From positions 1 to 50,907 of the forward strand of contig URDJ01000020.1 of the NCBI GenBank assembly GCA_900546615.1: 50,907 nucleotides of DNA. Reading direction: 5' to 3'. A model generated the notes under the pieces. The model did not search any database. It worked only from the letters and a program-made list of their open reading frames with translations, and was not told where the DNA came from. Positions within the stretch are counted from its first letter, which is position 1. Each line of letters starts with the position of its first letter. Positions 1-8,346 of this stretch are shown piece by piece. A program made the position numbers and the translations under genes. Source of the DNA: an uncultured Eubacteriales bacterium. Lineage in GTDB: Bacteria; Bacillota; Clostridia; Oscillospirales; Oscillospiraceae.

Positions 1-394
1 CATAGTGCAGGATCTGTATGGCGTCGCCCGCTCGTGCGAGCACCGACAGGGCGTCACCGAAAAAGACAGACTCGATTTCCGTGATGCCGTCAGAAAGGTC
101 GAGCGGCTCGTAGACCCCATCCGCCCAAAGTCCGAGCATCGGCGCTCCATCAGCGCCCGCCCCGGCGAGGTACACGCCGTTCTCTGCCGCGCAGGCGGAT
201 GCGAGAGAGGCGAGCCCGCAGGGCAACTCCGTCTGCGTCACGGTGAGGCTGTATTCGCCCAGGGCGGCGACAGGTTCAGACTCTATAACGTCGGCTTCGG
301 GCAGGTCGAGCTCTGGGGCGTCAGTCCCCATACCCCCGCAGGCCGAAAGTATGCAGAGGAGAGCTGAAAGAATCAGAGCAATTTGCCTTTTCAT
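1..394 (-). CDS. Lipoprotein, N-terminal part (runs off the left edge)
   Basis: The minus-strand frame opens at ATG 394-392 and continues to the window edge without a stop, giving 131 residues. It begins MKRQIALILSALLCILSACGG: a basic start, a hydrophobic core and an LSAC lipobox, so it should be lipidated and held on the outer face of the membrane. An AGAGGT Shine-Dalgarno precedes the start. The visible part after the lipobox is acidic and has the short alternating strands typical of beta-propeller repeats. The gene lies downstream of the caspase-like gene on the same strand, separated by a strong hairpin. It resembles in general style the propeller lipoproteins at 3987 and 8146. The function and full length cannot be seen here. 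Confidence 0.75.
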   Translation of the reverse strand, partial: MKRQIALILSALLCILSACGGMGTDAPELDLPEADVIESEPVAALGEYSLTVTQTELPCGLASLASACAAENGVYLAGAGADGAPMLGLWADGVYEPLDLSDGITEIESVFFGDALSVLARAGDAIQILHY

Positions 395-492
395 ATAATA
401 AATACCTCTTTTAAATGGCAGAGAATCATTTTACCGATTCATTATCTACTTATTTGCCCTGGCTAATAATGAAAGTTGCTCTACAATAAGTG

Positions 493-530
493 TTTGTACT
501 CGGACGGCAAACCCGCCGTCCGAATACAAA
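493..530 (-). terminator. Hairpin terminator after the caspase-like gene
   Basis: Arms at 493-508 and 515-530 form a 16-bp stem with one wobble and a 6-nt loop, 9 nt after the stop codon of the minus-strand gene at 540. It probably ends that transcript or separates it from the lipoprotein that starts at 394. A shorter version of the same hairpin (shared core GGACGGC/GCCGTCC) lies at 8176-8207, ahead of the other lipoprotein. Confidence 0.6.
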
Positions 531-539
531 CGCGATGCG

Positions 540-2441
540 TTAAATCGCAGGTTCAATAATAGCGCCGTCAAGCACACTTATAAAGACTATTCCGTCAGTG
601 GTAGTTAGTTCATAGCATAGTTGGTATACATTGTCACCAACAGGGACATAGGATAAATCTCCATTTACTTCCGGCTCTATATCAGCATAGTTAAAGGATT
701 CTGCATGCTGCAATGCAACTTCGGAAGCTGCACTAGCCGAAATCATATTTTCGCGGGTCACCATACTGGCTGGGATTGCTGAAATGGTTCTTTCTTTCCA
801 ACTATCGACTATTCCTGTTATCCCATCAGCATCGACGCTAATGCTGATGAAAGAGTCTCTAAGCTTAATTCCATTATAGGTATCGTAGTATGTGTATCCT
901 TTTTCAATCGTTGTGGCTGTGCCATCAACAATGCCTATTTCAGTATCCACTAGCTCTTTAATCACCGAAGATTCAACACATATAGCATTCTGAAGGTCAG
1001 CTTCAGTTATGCGCTCTTCTGCCTCGTTCTCTGCTATCTGAACGGTCTCATTTTCATTAACTGCGGTCCCTACAGAATCCCTATAAAGTATATTTTCAGT
1101 ATCGTTTTCTGAAATATCTTCAAATACTAGAGTCGTTGGTATAGCAGAAGCATTAGATGCGCTGGTTGACACAGGCTGCCCAGTATTTCCTGTATTATCT
1201 ATGAAGTTAGCATATCGATAAATCGGAGTTGAACTTGAAGGAGCAGAATATGTATTACCAGGGAATCCAGGAAGCCGATAATACTGGTTAGCGCCATCTT
1301 CGTATACTAGCACGGCCCAGTTTTGTCCGTTGTTAGCCTGCCGCCATGAGCTCTTAATGCTCTCGCCGGATTCAGCAAAATTTATAAAACTTGCAGCAAT
1401 AGTGTGGTCACCATAGGAGGGAGCCTGTTCATGATACCCGGCTATTGCTCTAATACCGGAGGCTTTCATAATTTTAGCGTATGTGCTTATGCAATTCGAA
1501 TCAAGCTGATAGCAAGATGCCAAGATTAGCACGCGTATTGGATCATTCTTTTGCCAAGCACATGTAGTCGCCCATTGCGTTCCTGCAACATTCAAAGCAG
1601 AAGCAATTGATATGGTTTCTGTTTGCCCAGGTATATACACTTCCGTGCTAGAATTATTAGTCCGCACATTAATAGTTGGGTTATTAGGACTTCTTGCGCC
1701 ATGTCCAGAGTAATAGGCAACTGTATAATTTTTTGCATTTACAAACTCACTGGTAGTTACAGGCGTTATATATGCCTGTCCAGTATTACCAAGTGTCCAT
1801 CCAATGCTTGTAGATGAGTAGTTATTATCCTGCAAATCATAGTATATAGTCTCACAGTCCAATGCGTCTTTGGTATTACCCTGCATAATATACGCCGTGT
1901 AAGGATAAACTTTTGCTCTGACCGTATACTGAATGGTGCTGCTAGAAACCGTGCTAGAAACTCGGATATAGTAAGTGCCTCCGGTTTGGTCATATACTAC
2001 GAGCTTACGGGCATTGCTAGACGCGCCTATAAGAGTGCCGGCGCTGTTATACACACTATAATTGTAATAGGGGGTAGCAGATGAGGACGTTGTTTCTATC
2101 CAAAAATTTATGGTCCCTCCCGACGCATTTCTGAGAACGAAAAAATCGACGTCGCCACTTGGCGTTATTTTTCCTTTCATATCTTGTCCACTGTAAATAG
2201 TATCAGCGGTGGCCATGGTGTTGTTTGATTCAGACTCATAATACGTTGCAAGCGGAACTATGCTGGTAGAATTCTCGAAAAAACCGTCAGGTATAAACGA
2301 ATCATCGAAGGCATTTAGTCCAACGCTATGGTCTGCTTCTTCAAGAGATGCTGTAATGTCGTTGTCTGCGTAGGCTCCTGTAATATTCAGTACTATCAGC
2401 ATGATGATAAGCAAGAGGGAAAGAAGTCTCCTTTGTTTCAT
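540..2441 (-). CDS. Secreted caspase-fold (clan CD-like) protein with PPC domain
   Basis: A 633-residue exported protein. A frame start exists 9 nt upstream, but the AGAAAGG Shine-Dalgarno is correctly spaced only for the ATG at 2441. Residues 1-26 are a signal peptide ending near AYA. Residues about 68-180 resemble a bacterial pre-peptidase C-terminal (PPC) domain, with ESESNNTMATAD and a GDVDFF strand. A central domain has the caspase-type pair: YYSGHG (His about 247) and LILASC (Cys about 310), which fits clan CD cysteine peptidases and relatives, though many such proteins are untested. The C-terminal 150 residues look like PepSY-type strands; this is weak. Substrate is unknown. It is followed by a hairpin and a lipoprotein gene, and preceded by remnants of an XRE regulator. 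The gene is AT-richer than the core genes further right, which suggests a separate history. Confidence 0.7.
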   Translation of the reverse strand: MKQRRLLSLLLIIMLIVLNITGAYADNDITASLEEADHSVGLNAFDDSFIPDGFFENSTSIVPLATYYESESNNTMATADTIYSGQDMKGKITPSGDVDFFVLRNASGGTINFWIETTSSSATPYYNYSVYNSAGTLIGASSNARKLVVYDQTGGTYYIRVSSTVSSSTIQYTVRAKVYPYTAYIMQGNTKDALDCETIYYDLQDNNYSSTSIGWTLGNTGQAYITPVTTSEFVNAKNYTVAYYSGHGARSPNNPTINVRTNNSSTEVYIPGQTETISIASALNVAGTQWATTCAWQKNDPIRVLILASCYQLDSNCISTYAKIMKASGIRAIAGYHEQAPSYGDHTIAASFINFAESGESIKSSWRQANNGQNWAVLVYEDGANQYYRLPGFPGNTYSAPSSSTPIYRYANFIDNTGNTGQPVSTSASNASAIPTTLVFEDISENDTENILYRDSVGTAVNENETVQIAENEAEERITEADLQNAICVESSVIKELVDTEIGIVDGTATTIEKGYTYYDTYNGIKLRDSFISISVDADGITGIVDSWKERTISAIPASMVTRENMISASAASEVALQHAESFNYADIEPEVNGDLSYVPVGDNVYQLCYELTTTDGIVFISVLDGAIIEPAI

Positions 2442-2582
2442 ATGGCACATCCTTTCTCTTTTTTAAAAATCTTCTATGCTCAAATTTAAAATGTATCTTA
2501 CACCTCCAGTTCACTTTGTATTCTGAATCATTGTTGACTTGCGCTTTACGTTCTTAACTGTATTGACGCTTTATATATAAAA

Positions 2583-2634
2583 AGTGCAACAAGCGGCAGT
2601 TAAAAAGCACTGTGGCTTGTTGCATTTTGCTAAT
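2583..2634. repeat. Intergenic hairpin repeat, copy A
   Basis: Stem AGTGCAACAAG / CTTGTTGCA around an A-rich loop. It lies in a stretch of about 130 bp (2541-2670) that is close to identical to 8240-8364, where copy B sits after the intact XRE gene. It probably acted as the terminator of the XRE gene now decayed at 2653-2759. A more diverged copy C is at 3251-3292. Confidence 0.65.
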
Positions 2635-2652
2635 ATATTTGCTCTGCCAGGT

Positions 2653-2759
2653 TTAGTCCGCTTCGTCGTAGGCACCATATGTAGCCACCTTGCTTCCCTT
2701 ATCGCAAAAACTCCGCGAATGAAGACATCTTCTCCGTAGTTAAATAACGGTATTCCCAT
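2653..2759 (-). pseudogene. Remnant of an XRE-family regulator
   Basis: The minus strand carries the last codons (YDEAD, TAA) of the regulator that is intact at 8347-8727, joined to the part that encodes its recognition helix (LHMVPTT here, LHMAPTT in the intact copy). In the intact gene these two parts are separated by 274 bp lying between two copies of TCGTCGTA (8357-8364 and 8631-8638). Here one copy remains (2663-2670), so the lost segment fits a deletion between short direct repeats. The deletion changes the frame. A further loss has removed most of the N-terminal half. An ATG with a GGAGG site remains at 2759, but the product could not fold as a helix-turn-helix domain. Confidence 0.75.
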
Positions 2760-2854
2760 GGTAACCCTCCAATTAGCTGATCTATATGACATTTTGTCGC
2801 GAAGCCTGCAATGTATTACACGCCACCCGTTGCATGACCAGAAAATGAAAAGAA

Positions 2855-2891
2855 AAAGGGCATGGAGAGCTTAAAGCAGTCCATGCCCTTT
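2855..2891. terminator. Bidirectional hairpin terminator
   Basis: Perfect 12-bp inverted repeat (2855-2866 and 2880-2891), AAAGGGCATGGA with its complement, with an A-tract on the left and a T-tract on the right. It sits just past the stop codon of the minus-strand lipoprotein remnant at 2908, so it was probably that gene's terminator. Confidence 0.6.
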
Positions 2892-2907
2892 ATCAATTGT
2901 CGCCGCG

Positions 2908-3230
2908 CTAAGCGCCCTGCTGCGCCACATAGATCTCCGCACTTGACTGGATGGCGGCGGCGGTGTCTTCGGCCGTTCTCGCACCCGCGAAAAAAGGCGT
3001 CGGACTCCTCGGAGACTAAGCCAGAGTTGCGGGACAAAGCGGTCGGCCTTTACATTCTCAAGCTCCTATATGAAGGTGTTCAGCCCACTCGGCATGGGGA
3101 TGGTATTGAATATAATAGCTCTCCTTCGCCATCTGGATCTCTTTATCGGCGCTCTGCCGGAGCTCCGAGCTCAGCATGGAAAAGCCTATCGTCGGCGCCT
3201 CGCCGGCCTTTCCGTCGAATACTTTCCTGT
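2908..3230 (-). pseudogene. C-terminal remnant of a solute-binding-type lipoprotein
   Basis: Reading the minus strand with one frame change gives VSEESDAFFAGARTAEDTAA and then IQSSAEIYVAQQGA before a TAG stop. This matches the end of the intact protein at 3987-6149 (VSEESGAFFAGAKAAAEVEQ, then LIQNRVEIYLAESE). Further upstream a readable piece, KVFDGKAGEAPTIGFSMLSS, may be the preceding segment of such a protein. The N-terminal 80 percent is missing and the reading frame is shifted around 2990-3000 and elsewhere. It shows that a paralogue once stood here in the opposite orientation to the surviving copy. No functional product is expected. Confidence 0.7.
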
Positions 3231-3250
3231 TTTGACGTCAAACTCAAAAG

Positions 3251-3292
3251 AGTCCAACAAACCGCAGCGAAACCGTTGTGGCTTGTTGCACT
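3251..3292. repeat. Intergenic hairpin repeat, copy C (diverged)
   Basis: Begins AGTCCAACAA and ends CTTGTTGCACT, matching copies A (2583-2634) and B (8277-8320) with several substitutions. Its flanks are not related to an XRE gene any more. The surrounding 3231-3486 otherwise shows no gene. Confidence 0.5.
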
Positions 3293-3486
3293 TAGCTGGC
3301 TTGGAACGTCTACATAATTGTAAGGAATTAAACGAGCGCTAAGGAGTTTGTACATACATGTGATTACTACACATCTCAAAAACACTGTCAGGCTTAATGA
3401 TGGGGAGTGATTCCAATGGTTTAGTATATTTGTTCTCTGTTTACACGATAAATCAAAAACATTTACATCGACAAGGAGGGGCAACT

Positions 3487-3912
3487 ATGAAAAAGCTTTC
3501 GTTCACATTGGCACTCATCATGGTAGTTAGTCTGCTGGCATTGCCGGCTATGGCATCCAACGATGGCACAGACGTTGTTCAAACTCGTGCAGCAACATAT
3601 GCGTTTAGAACAATCGACGCAGGAACGGTGACCGTTAACGCCTCGGTAATCCTTAGTATAGATAATCCTAACAATCCTGAAGATTATGTCAGAATTGTTC
3701 AGAACATACTGTTTTACTACCGTGCTGCCCATCCTAACGTCAACTGTCACCCTGGTGACATTGACGGGCAGTATGGGCAGCAGACGGATTCGGCAGTGAG
3801 GGCATTTCAGGCGGCAGAGGGCCTTACGTCAGACGGAGATGTTGGCCCTAACACTTGGGAAGCCATGTATGATTTTTATGTTCTGGAGGACCTGGTATTG
3901 CGTTTGTACTAA
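3487..3912 (+). CDS. Small secreted peptidoglycan-binding protein
   Basis: A 141-residue exported protein. The AAGGAGG Shine-Dalgarno fixes the start at ATG 3487 rather than the in-frame ATG at 3397. Residues 1-22 form a signal peptide ending in AMA. Residues about 65-130 fit a PG_binding_1 (Pfam PF01471-type) module: DIDGQYGQQTDSAVRAFQ, then LTSDGDVGPNTWEAM. This fold binds peptidoglycan in many cell-wall enzymes, but there is no catalytic domain here, so the protein is a stand-alone wall-binding unit. It has its own leader and lies 74 bp before the lipoprotein at 3987 on the same strand, so they may be co-transcribed. Its cysteine HPNVNC is single. Role unknown. Confidence 0.8.
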   Translation: MKKLSFTLALIMVVSLLALPAMASNDGTDVVQTRAATYAFRTIDAGTVTVNASVILSIDNPNNPEDYVRIVQNILFYYRAAHPNVNCHPGDIDGQYGQQTDSAVRAFQAAEGLTSDGDVGPNTWEAMYDFYVLEDLVLRLY

Positions 3913-3986
3913 TGTGTGTACCAAACAGAAAGCCGAACATAAAGTAGTCATCCATTATCATCCCTAACGTTTTGAGGAGGTCTCCT

Positions 3987-6149
3987 ATGGCAAAGAAGCA
4001 TTGTATCATTTTATTAACCTTGTGCCTGCTGCTGTCCGCTTGCGGTGCCGTTGAAGAGCCGGGTTATTCAATAACATCCGCACCTGATCCCGTTGCGGCA
4101 GACAGCCCGGAGCCGGGAGAGCTCAGGTATGCGCTGAGCGATTTCGGCTCAGGTGCAGAGGGTTGCAATGTTCTGCGTTCAGGAGACCTCCTCTTCTACA
4201 TATATGAGGACTACTCCGCCGGCATCGACGATCCGAAGACCACTCTGAGCGTCTCCGAGCTCGACGGAAACGGCCTGAGAATGCTTTCAGACTTTAACGG
4301 CTCCTGGCTGAGGACTTGCTGCGCCGACCAAGACGGCGGGCTCTGGGCTCTCAGCTATGCCTCGCTCGACGACGGCAGTCCTGAATTATTGCACTTTGAC
4401 GGAGATGGCACGGAACTTGCGCGGTTTTCCATCGACGGGTCTTACATTACCGCGGGCTGTTATCCATACGAGCTTGCCTGCGGCAGCGACGGGACGCTGT
4501 ATGTTCTCTACGCCGGTGCGGATATGCGGCTGCTCGCTCTCGACGGAAAAGGCGGAGCTGTGCTCGCTTCGCTCGACGGTATCTCGCAGGATGCGTCGCT
4601 TGCCAACCTCGCCGACGGTGGAGCGGCACTCCTCGACTCCTCCGACGTGAGAAACAGCGCCACCGGCAGCACCTATGCCGGAACCCGCATCCGCCGACTT
4701 GAGGGCTCCGGCTGGGGAGAGCAACAGACGCTCAACGGCAGTTATCTCGACGTATCCAATGGCGCGGACTTTGACCTGTATCTCTGCGAGGTTGGCGGCA
4801 CAGCGCTGCTCGGCTACGACTTTGAAAGCAACGGCCTCACCGGGATAGCCGACGGTCTCGAGCTGGGACTCGACAGCTGGAACGGTCTCGTCGCCCTCGG
4901 CGGTGAGGAGTTCATTTTGCCCGTCGACGGTCAGACCTGGATGCGCCTTGCTAAGACAGCATCCGGAGAGATCACCCAGCTCACATTTGCAACGCTGGAC
5001 GCCGACGCGGTAAAGGACGATGTGGCAGAGTTCAACCGCCGGCACAGCGACATCAGGATAACAATGCTGGACTACTCCCAGTCCGGCGGTGTGACCGCTC
5101 TCGCGACAGAGATAATTGCCGGGACGGTGCCTGACATCATAGACCTCTCCCAGCTTCCGGCGGAGCAGTATGCAGATTCCGGGCTGCTGACGGACCTCTA
5201 TCCCCTCATGGACACGGACGGCGGTCCGGGCAGAGACGATCTCTGGCCAAACATCCTTGAGGCGCTGGAGCACGACGGAGCGCTGTACAGCATACCCACG
5301 GGCTTCTACCCGGTGGCTGTATTTGGACGTGCCGACGTCGTCTCCCAGCTGGGGACGCTGAATTATGATACTGCGGAGGCGGAGCTGCTGACGCCGGAGC
5401 TCGGCTACAGCACAGTGTTCGGTACGCAGCTCACAAGGGCGGATTTCCTAAAATACTCGCTCGAACTCGGCGAATTTATAGACTATGAGAACCGCAAGTC
5501 CGATTTCACAGGTGAAAGCTTTGGTCAGCTGCTCTCCTTTGCCGCAAAACTTCCGGAGAGCGAAGACGAGCTGTCCGGCTGGCGAGCCGATATCGCCGAT
5601 GGCAGACAGGCGCTTGCCTTTTCCGTGCTCCGCAACACCAGCGATCTTTTCTCCCTCGAGCTCTACTACGGCGCAGACATAGCCGCCCTGCCTTTTTTCG
5701 GCGGAGAGCTGTGCGTAGCGGAACCGGTTGTCTCTCTGGGCATATCATCCAGCTGTGAGAACAAGGAGGCGGCCTGGGAGTTCATAAGCTCGCAGCTCTG
5801 GCCGGAGGGCAATCTGAACACGGTGCGAGACGGCTATCCCATGAGCATATCTGCGTATGAGCGGCTCGAGCAGAGTGAACGCGATTACGCCGCCGCCGTC
5901 GAGGTCAACCAGATAACGAGTTACCTGCCCGACGGCCGTGAGCTGAAAATGGCCATGGACACCGAAGGTACGCTTGGCCTCCAGCGCGAGCTGATAGAAT
6001 CCATAGGACATGTTTGCTCCAACGATGCAACAGTGTATGGCATAGTGAGCGAGGAGTCAGGCGCATTCTTCGCAGGAGCAAAAGCTGCCGCCGAGGTGGA
6101 GCAGCTCATTCAAAACCGGGTGGAGATCTACCTGGCGGAGAGCGAATAG
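3987..6149 (+). CDS. Propeller plus solute-binding lipoprotein
   Basis: A 720-residue lipoprotein. AGGAGG at 3975-3980 selects ATG 3987. The lipobox LSAC at about residues 18-21 gives a lipid-anchored extracellular protein. Residues about 45-320 are made of short repeated strands (DGDGTELARFS, DGTLYVLYA, GGAALLDSS) typical of a beta-propeller. Residues about 330-720 resemble family 1 extracellular solute-binding proteins: AVKDDVAEFNRRHSDIRITM, TEIIAGTVPDIIDLSQL, LWPNILEALEHDG, ALYSIPTGFYPVAVFGR, and the late NKEAAWEFI helix. Ligand unknown, and there is no permease beside it, so it may act as a sensor or surface binder rather than a transporter part. The stop is TAG, rare in this window. A decayed paralogue lies at 2908-3230. 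Confidence 0.75.
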   Translation: MAKKHCIILLTLCLLLSACGAVEEPGYSITSAPDPVAADSPEPGELRYALSDFGSGAEGCNVLRSGDLLFYIYEDYSAGIDDPKTTLSVSELDGNGLRMLSDFNGSWLRTCCADQDGGLWALSYASLDDGSPELLHFDGDGTELARFSIDGSYITAGCYPYELACGSDGTLYVLYAGADMRLLALDGKGGAVLASLDGISQDASLANLADGGAALLDSSDVRNSATGSTYAGTRIRRLEGSGWGEQQTLNGSYLDVSNGADFDLYLCEVGGTALLGYDFESNGLTGIADGLELGLDSWNGLVALGGEEFILPVDGQTWMRLAKTASGEITQLTFATLDADAVKDDVAEFNRRHSDIRITMLDYSQSGGVTALATEIIAGTVPDIIDLSQLPAEQYADSGLLTDLYPLMDTDGGPGRDDLWPNILEALEHDGALYSIPTGFYPVAVFGRADVVSQLGTLNYDTAEAELLTPELGYSTVFGTQLTRADFLKYSLELGEFIDYENRKSDFTGESFGQLLSFAAKLPESEDELSGWRADIADGRQALAFSVLRNTSDLFSLELYYGADIAALPFFGGELCVAEPVVSLGISSSCENKEAAWEFISSQLWPEGNLNTVRDGYPMSISAYERLEQSERDYAAAVEVNQITSYLPDGRELKMAMDTEGTLGLQRELIESIGHVCSNDATVYGIVSEESGAFFAGAKAAAEVEQLIQNRVEIYLAESE

Positions 6150-6503
6150 CAGGCCTTGTTCAAATGAAAACCAAGTTGTGAAAGTTTGGGGCTTATTAAT
6201 GCAGGCTCTGCAATTTGTAATTTGCACCCTCGCTGGCGGTTTACATTCTTGGCAAGGGTAGCAAACATAATTACCACAGAGATCAAACAGCGCAGCAGGC
6301 AAATCATTGCCTGCTGCGCATAAAGTCGTGGTTGCCGCTCCATTCTTTCTAGGCTTCGCGTCTTTCTGTCTATTAGACGCAAAATAGTCATAGATGTTAC
6401 TATCATGCATGCCAAGATAAATGATAGACTCTTTTTGATTATACTACTTCAATTCATTCTTGCATTATTGGATGCTCATCCAGCAGTTCATCGTGCTCAT
6501 CTC
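6150..6503. other. Gene-free stretch with a perfect hairpin
   Basis: I see no convincing gene on either strand. A perfect 13-bp inverted repeat, GCGCAGCAGGCAA with a 4-nt loop, spans 6290-6319, 140 nt after the lipoprotein stop. It has no clear T-tract on either side. The rest is AT-rich and may be decayed coding sequence. Confidence 0.5.
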
Positions 6504-6605
6504 TTATGCAATCGACCACATCTTTTCTTCATCTGTAGCAGCTTCATTACTTGCCTGCTCCAAAGTCTCGTCAAATTGTGCAATGGCTCCGGAGCTGGAT
6601 GTCAT
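6504..6605 (-). CDS. Short 33-residue frame after the interrupted lipoprotein
   Basis: A minus-strand frame encodes MTSSSGAIAQFDETLEQASN and 13 more residues, then TAA. Its ATG overlaps the TGA of the upstream frame (ATGA at 6602-6605). It is hydrophilic and acidic and has no signal peptide. The overlap could mean translational coupling, but since the upstream gene is damaged it may instead be the frameshifted tail of the same protein. I do not recognise it. Confidence 0.2.
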   Translation of the reverse strand: MTSSSGAIAQFDETLEQASNEAATDEEKMWSIA

Positions 6606-8146
6606 GATACATTATAACTGGCAATGTCCCTGCACAGCTGCTGTGCTGCTGTCATATCCGGGAAATGAGGGGCAAGCTGGTCGCCTATGGCTGCGATGCC
6701 CTTGACCACTGTGAGCGGCTCAGCGAGAAAATGCGCGTGCAGCTCATACTGCGCTCTCTCCGACATTGCGCCGTCGGAATTGAGGTAAAACGCCATGAGC
6801 GCGTCAATTGGCACCGAGCTATAATCAAGGCTTACCCGCCCGTTGAGTTCATCGTCGGTAAAACCGTAGTCCGCGATGTCTATGCTCGCCGCGCCCGGCT
6901 CCGACCCGGCCTGGGCCTACCCGTCCAGCTCATACGCCCACACGCACAGCGTGTCGTCCACGCCGTTTGCGCCGTTGTCGAGGGCGAAGGTGTCGTTGTC
7001 GAACCAGCTTATCTCCGGGGAGGCGTGCTCGTACTCGGATACGGCAAAGTCCACGGGGACGAGGTAGTCAGCCAGGGTCTGAGCCGTAAAGTCCACGACG
7101 TAGAGGCCGCTCACCGTATCGCCGTCGGAGAACATGAGCAGCGCCCTTGTCCCGTCCGGGCTGTATTGGACCAAGCCCGGCTTGGCCGGGACCGCTCCGA
7201 CATCCATGACGCCGCCGCCTGCAACATCCACCGCTGACAGCTCGCCCGCGCTGTAGAGCAGGATATAACGGCTCGCCGTCATGTCATACAATATCTCGGC
7301 GCCTTCATCCGACGTCTTCACGTTGTAAACCTCGTCGAGCTCCTCTGCATCCAGGTCGCAGCGCCTGATCACGCCTTCAGGGTCATAGGCGCAGATAACG
7401 CTCTCGCCGGCAAAGAACCCGCCCATGCTGCTTGGCGATATGTCCGTAATATCGCTGAGGGCTTTTGCGGCGATATCATACAGCCACACCGTTGTGTCTT
7501 CGTAATTCTCCTCACTCCGGCATACGATAAGCAGCCTGCTTCCGTCCGGGGAAACGTCCACATTTGACATGTTTTCGAGCTCGACGTCCGACAGCACGTC
7601 TTCCATCTCACCGGTCAGAAGATTGATAATGAGCGGGTAAGCAAAGGTCGTATCGTCATGGCTCACCATCACGAACACGCGCTCGGGAGCGGCTCTGTAT
7701 GTGTACCAGGCGTATGGCCTGCAATTCTCACCGCAGTAGGGGATCTCGAGCAGCCCATCATTCATGCACCATTCAAAATCCATGGGGTATGTAATTCCAT
7801 CCAGCTCATAGACCTGCGAAAACGTATGCCTCTCCAGCTCTACAAGTTCGCCGTTCTCGACCGTGTACGCGGCGTAGTGCGTGCCCTGATTCATCGCCTG
7901 CTCGTCAAGGCACTTCATGATGGGCCCGTGGGAGATATAGGTATACGCGCCGGAGATCTCAACACTGCTGAGCGTATAGTCCTCTCCCACGACCGGTATC
8001 GTCGTTGCAAATTCCTCAGTCTCAGGCGCTTCCGAGAACGGCGCGGGCGCATCCGTCGCCGTGGCCGGTGTCTGCTCAACGCCGCAGGCTGACAGCACAG
8101 CCAAGGTGATCAAGCTTGCGAACAAAATTACATATAAGCGTTTCAT
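6602..8146 (-). pseudogene. Propeller lipoprotein interrupted by an in-frame TAG
   Basis: The frame starts at ATG 8146 (MKRLYVILFASLITLAVLSA, then CG; lipobox LSAC) and reads as a beta-propeller: VDVSPDGSRLLIVC, VQYSPDGTRALLMF and similar blades, each followed by a YDI or VVD strand. After 409 residues there is a TAG at 6917-6919. The same frame then continues, with protein-like composition, for 104 codons (SIDIADYGFTDDELNG, ALMAFYLNSDGAMSERAQ) to TGA at 6602. An uninterrupted reading would be 515 codons. Either the gene has a nonsense mutation or the 409-residue form is the product and the rest is relict. It lies downstream of an XRE regulator on the same strand. Ligand and role are unknown; TolB-like surface propellers are a structural analogy only. 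Confidence 0.65.
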
Positions 8147-8175
8147 AATACTGTTCCTCTACCATAAGTTTATTG

Positions 8176-8207
8176 GTATTAGGACGGCTAAATTGCCGTC
8201 CTAATAC
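8176..8207 (-). terminator. Hairpin ahead of the interrupted lipoprotein
   Basis: Perfect 13-bp stem, GTATTAGGACGGC (8176-8188) with its complement at 8195-8207. It shares its core with the hairpin at 493-530, and the nearby TTTAATGCG (minus strand) resembles the TTTAACGC at the end of the caspase-like gene. It may be the terminator left over from a deleted caspase-like gene. Confidence 0.45.
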
Positions 8208-8276
8208 AAGAGAGACGCATTAAAGCGCTGCCTTATACTTTTCGCTCTTAACTGTATTGACGCTTCACACACAAAA

Positions 8277-8320
8277 AGTGCAACAAGTCGCAGTTAAAAA
8301 GCACTGTGGCTTGTTGCACT
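8277..8320. repeat. Intergenic hairpin repeat, copy B
   Basis: AGTGCAACAAG (8277-8287) pairs with CTTGTTGCACT (8310-8320); the inner arms also pair partly. It lies 26 nt past the stop of the XRE gene and likely ends its transcript. Copies A and C are at 2583 and 3251. Confidence 0.65.
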
Positions 8321-8346
8321 CTTATAATATATCCGCTATGCCAGGC

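Noticed and set aside
2583..3292. CRISPR array from the repeated hairpins
   Set aside because: Only three diverged copies with unequal, gene-containing gaps, and no cas genes. No CRISPR array is visible anywhere in the window.
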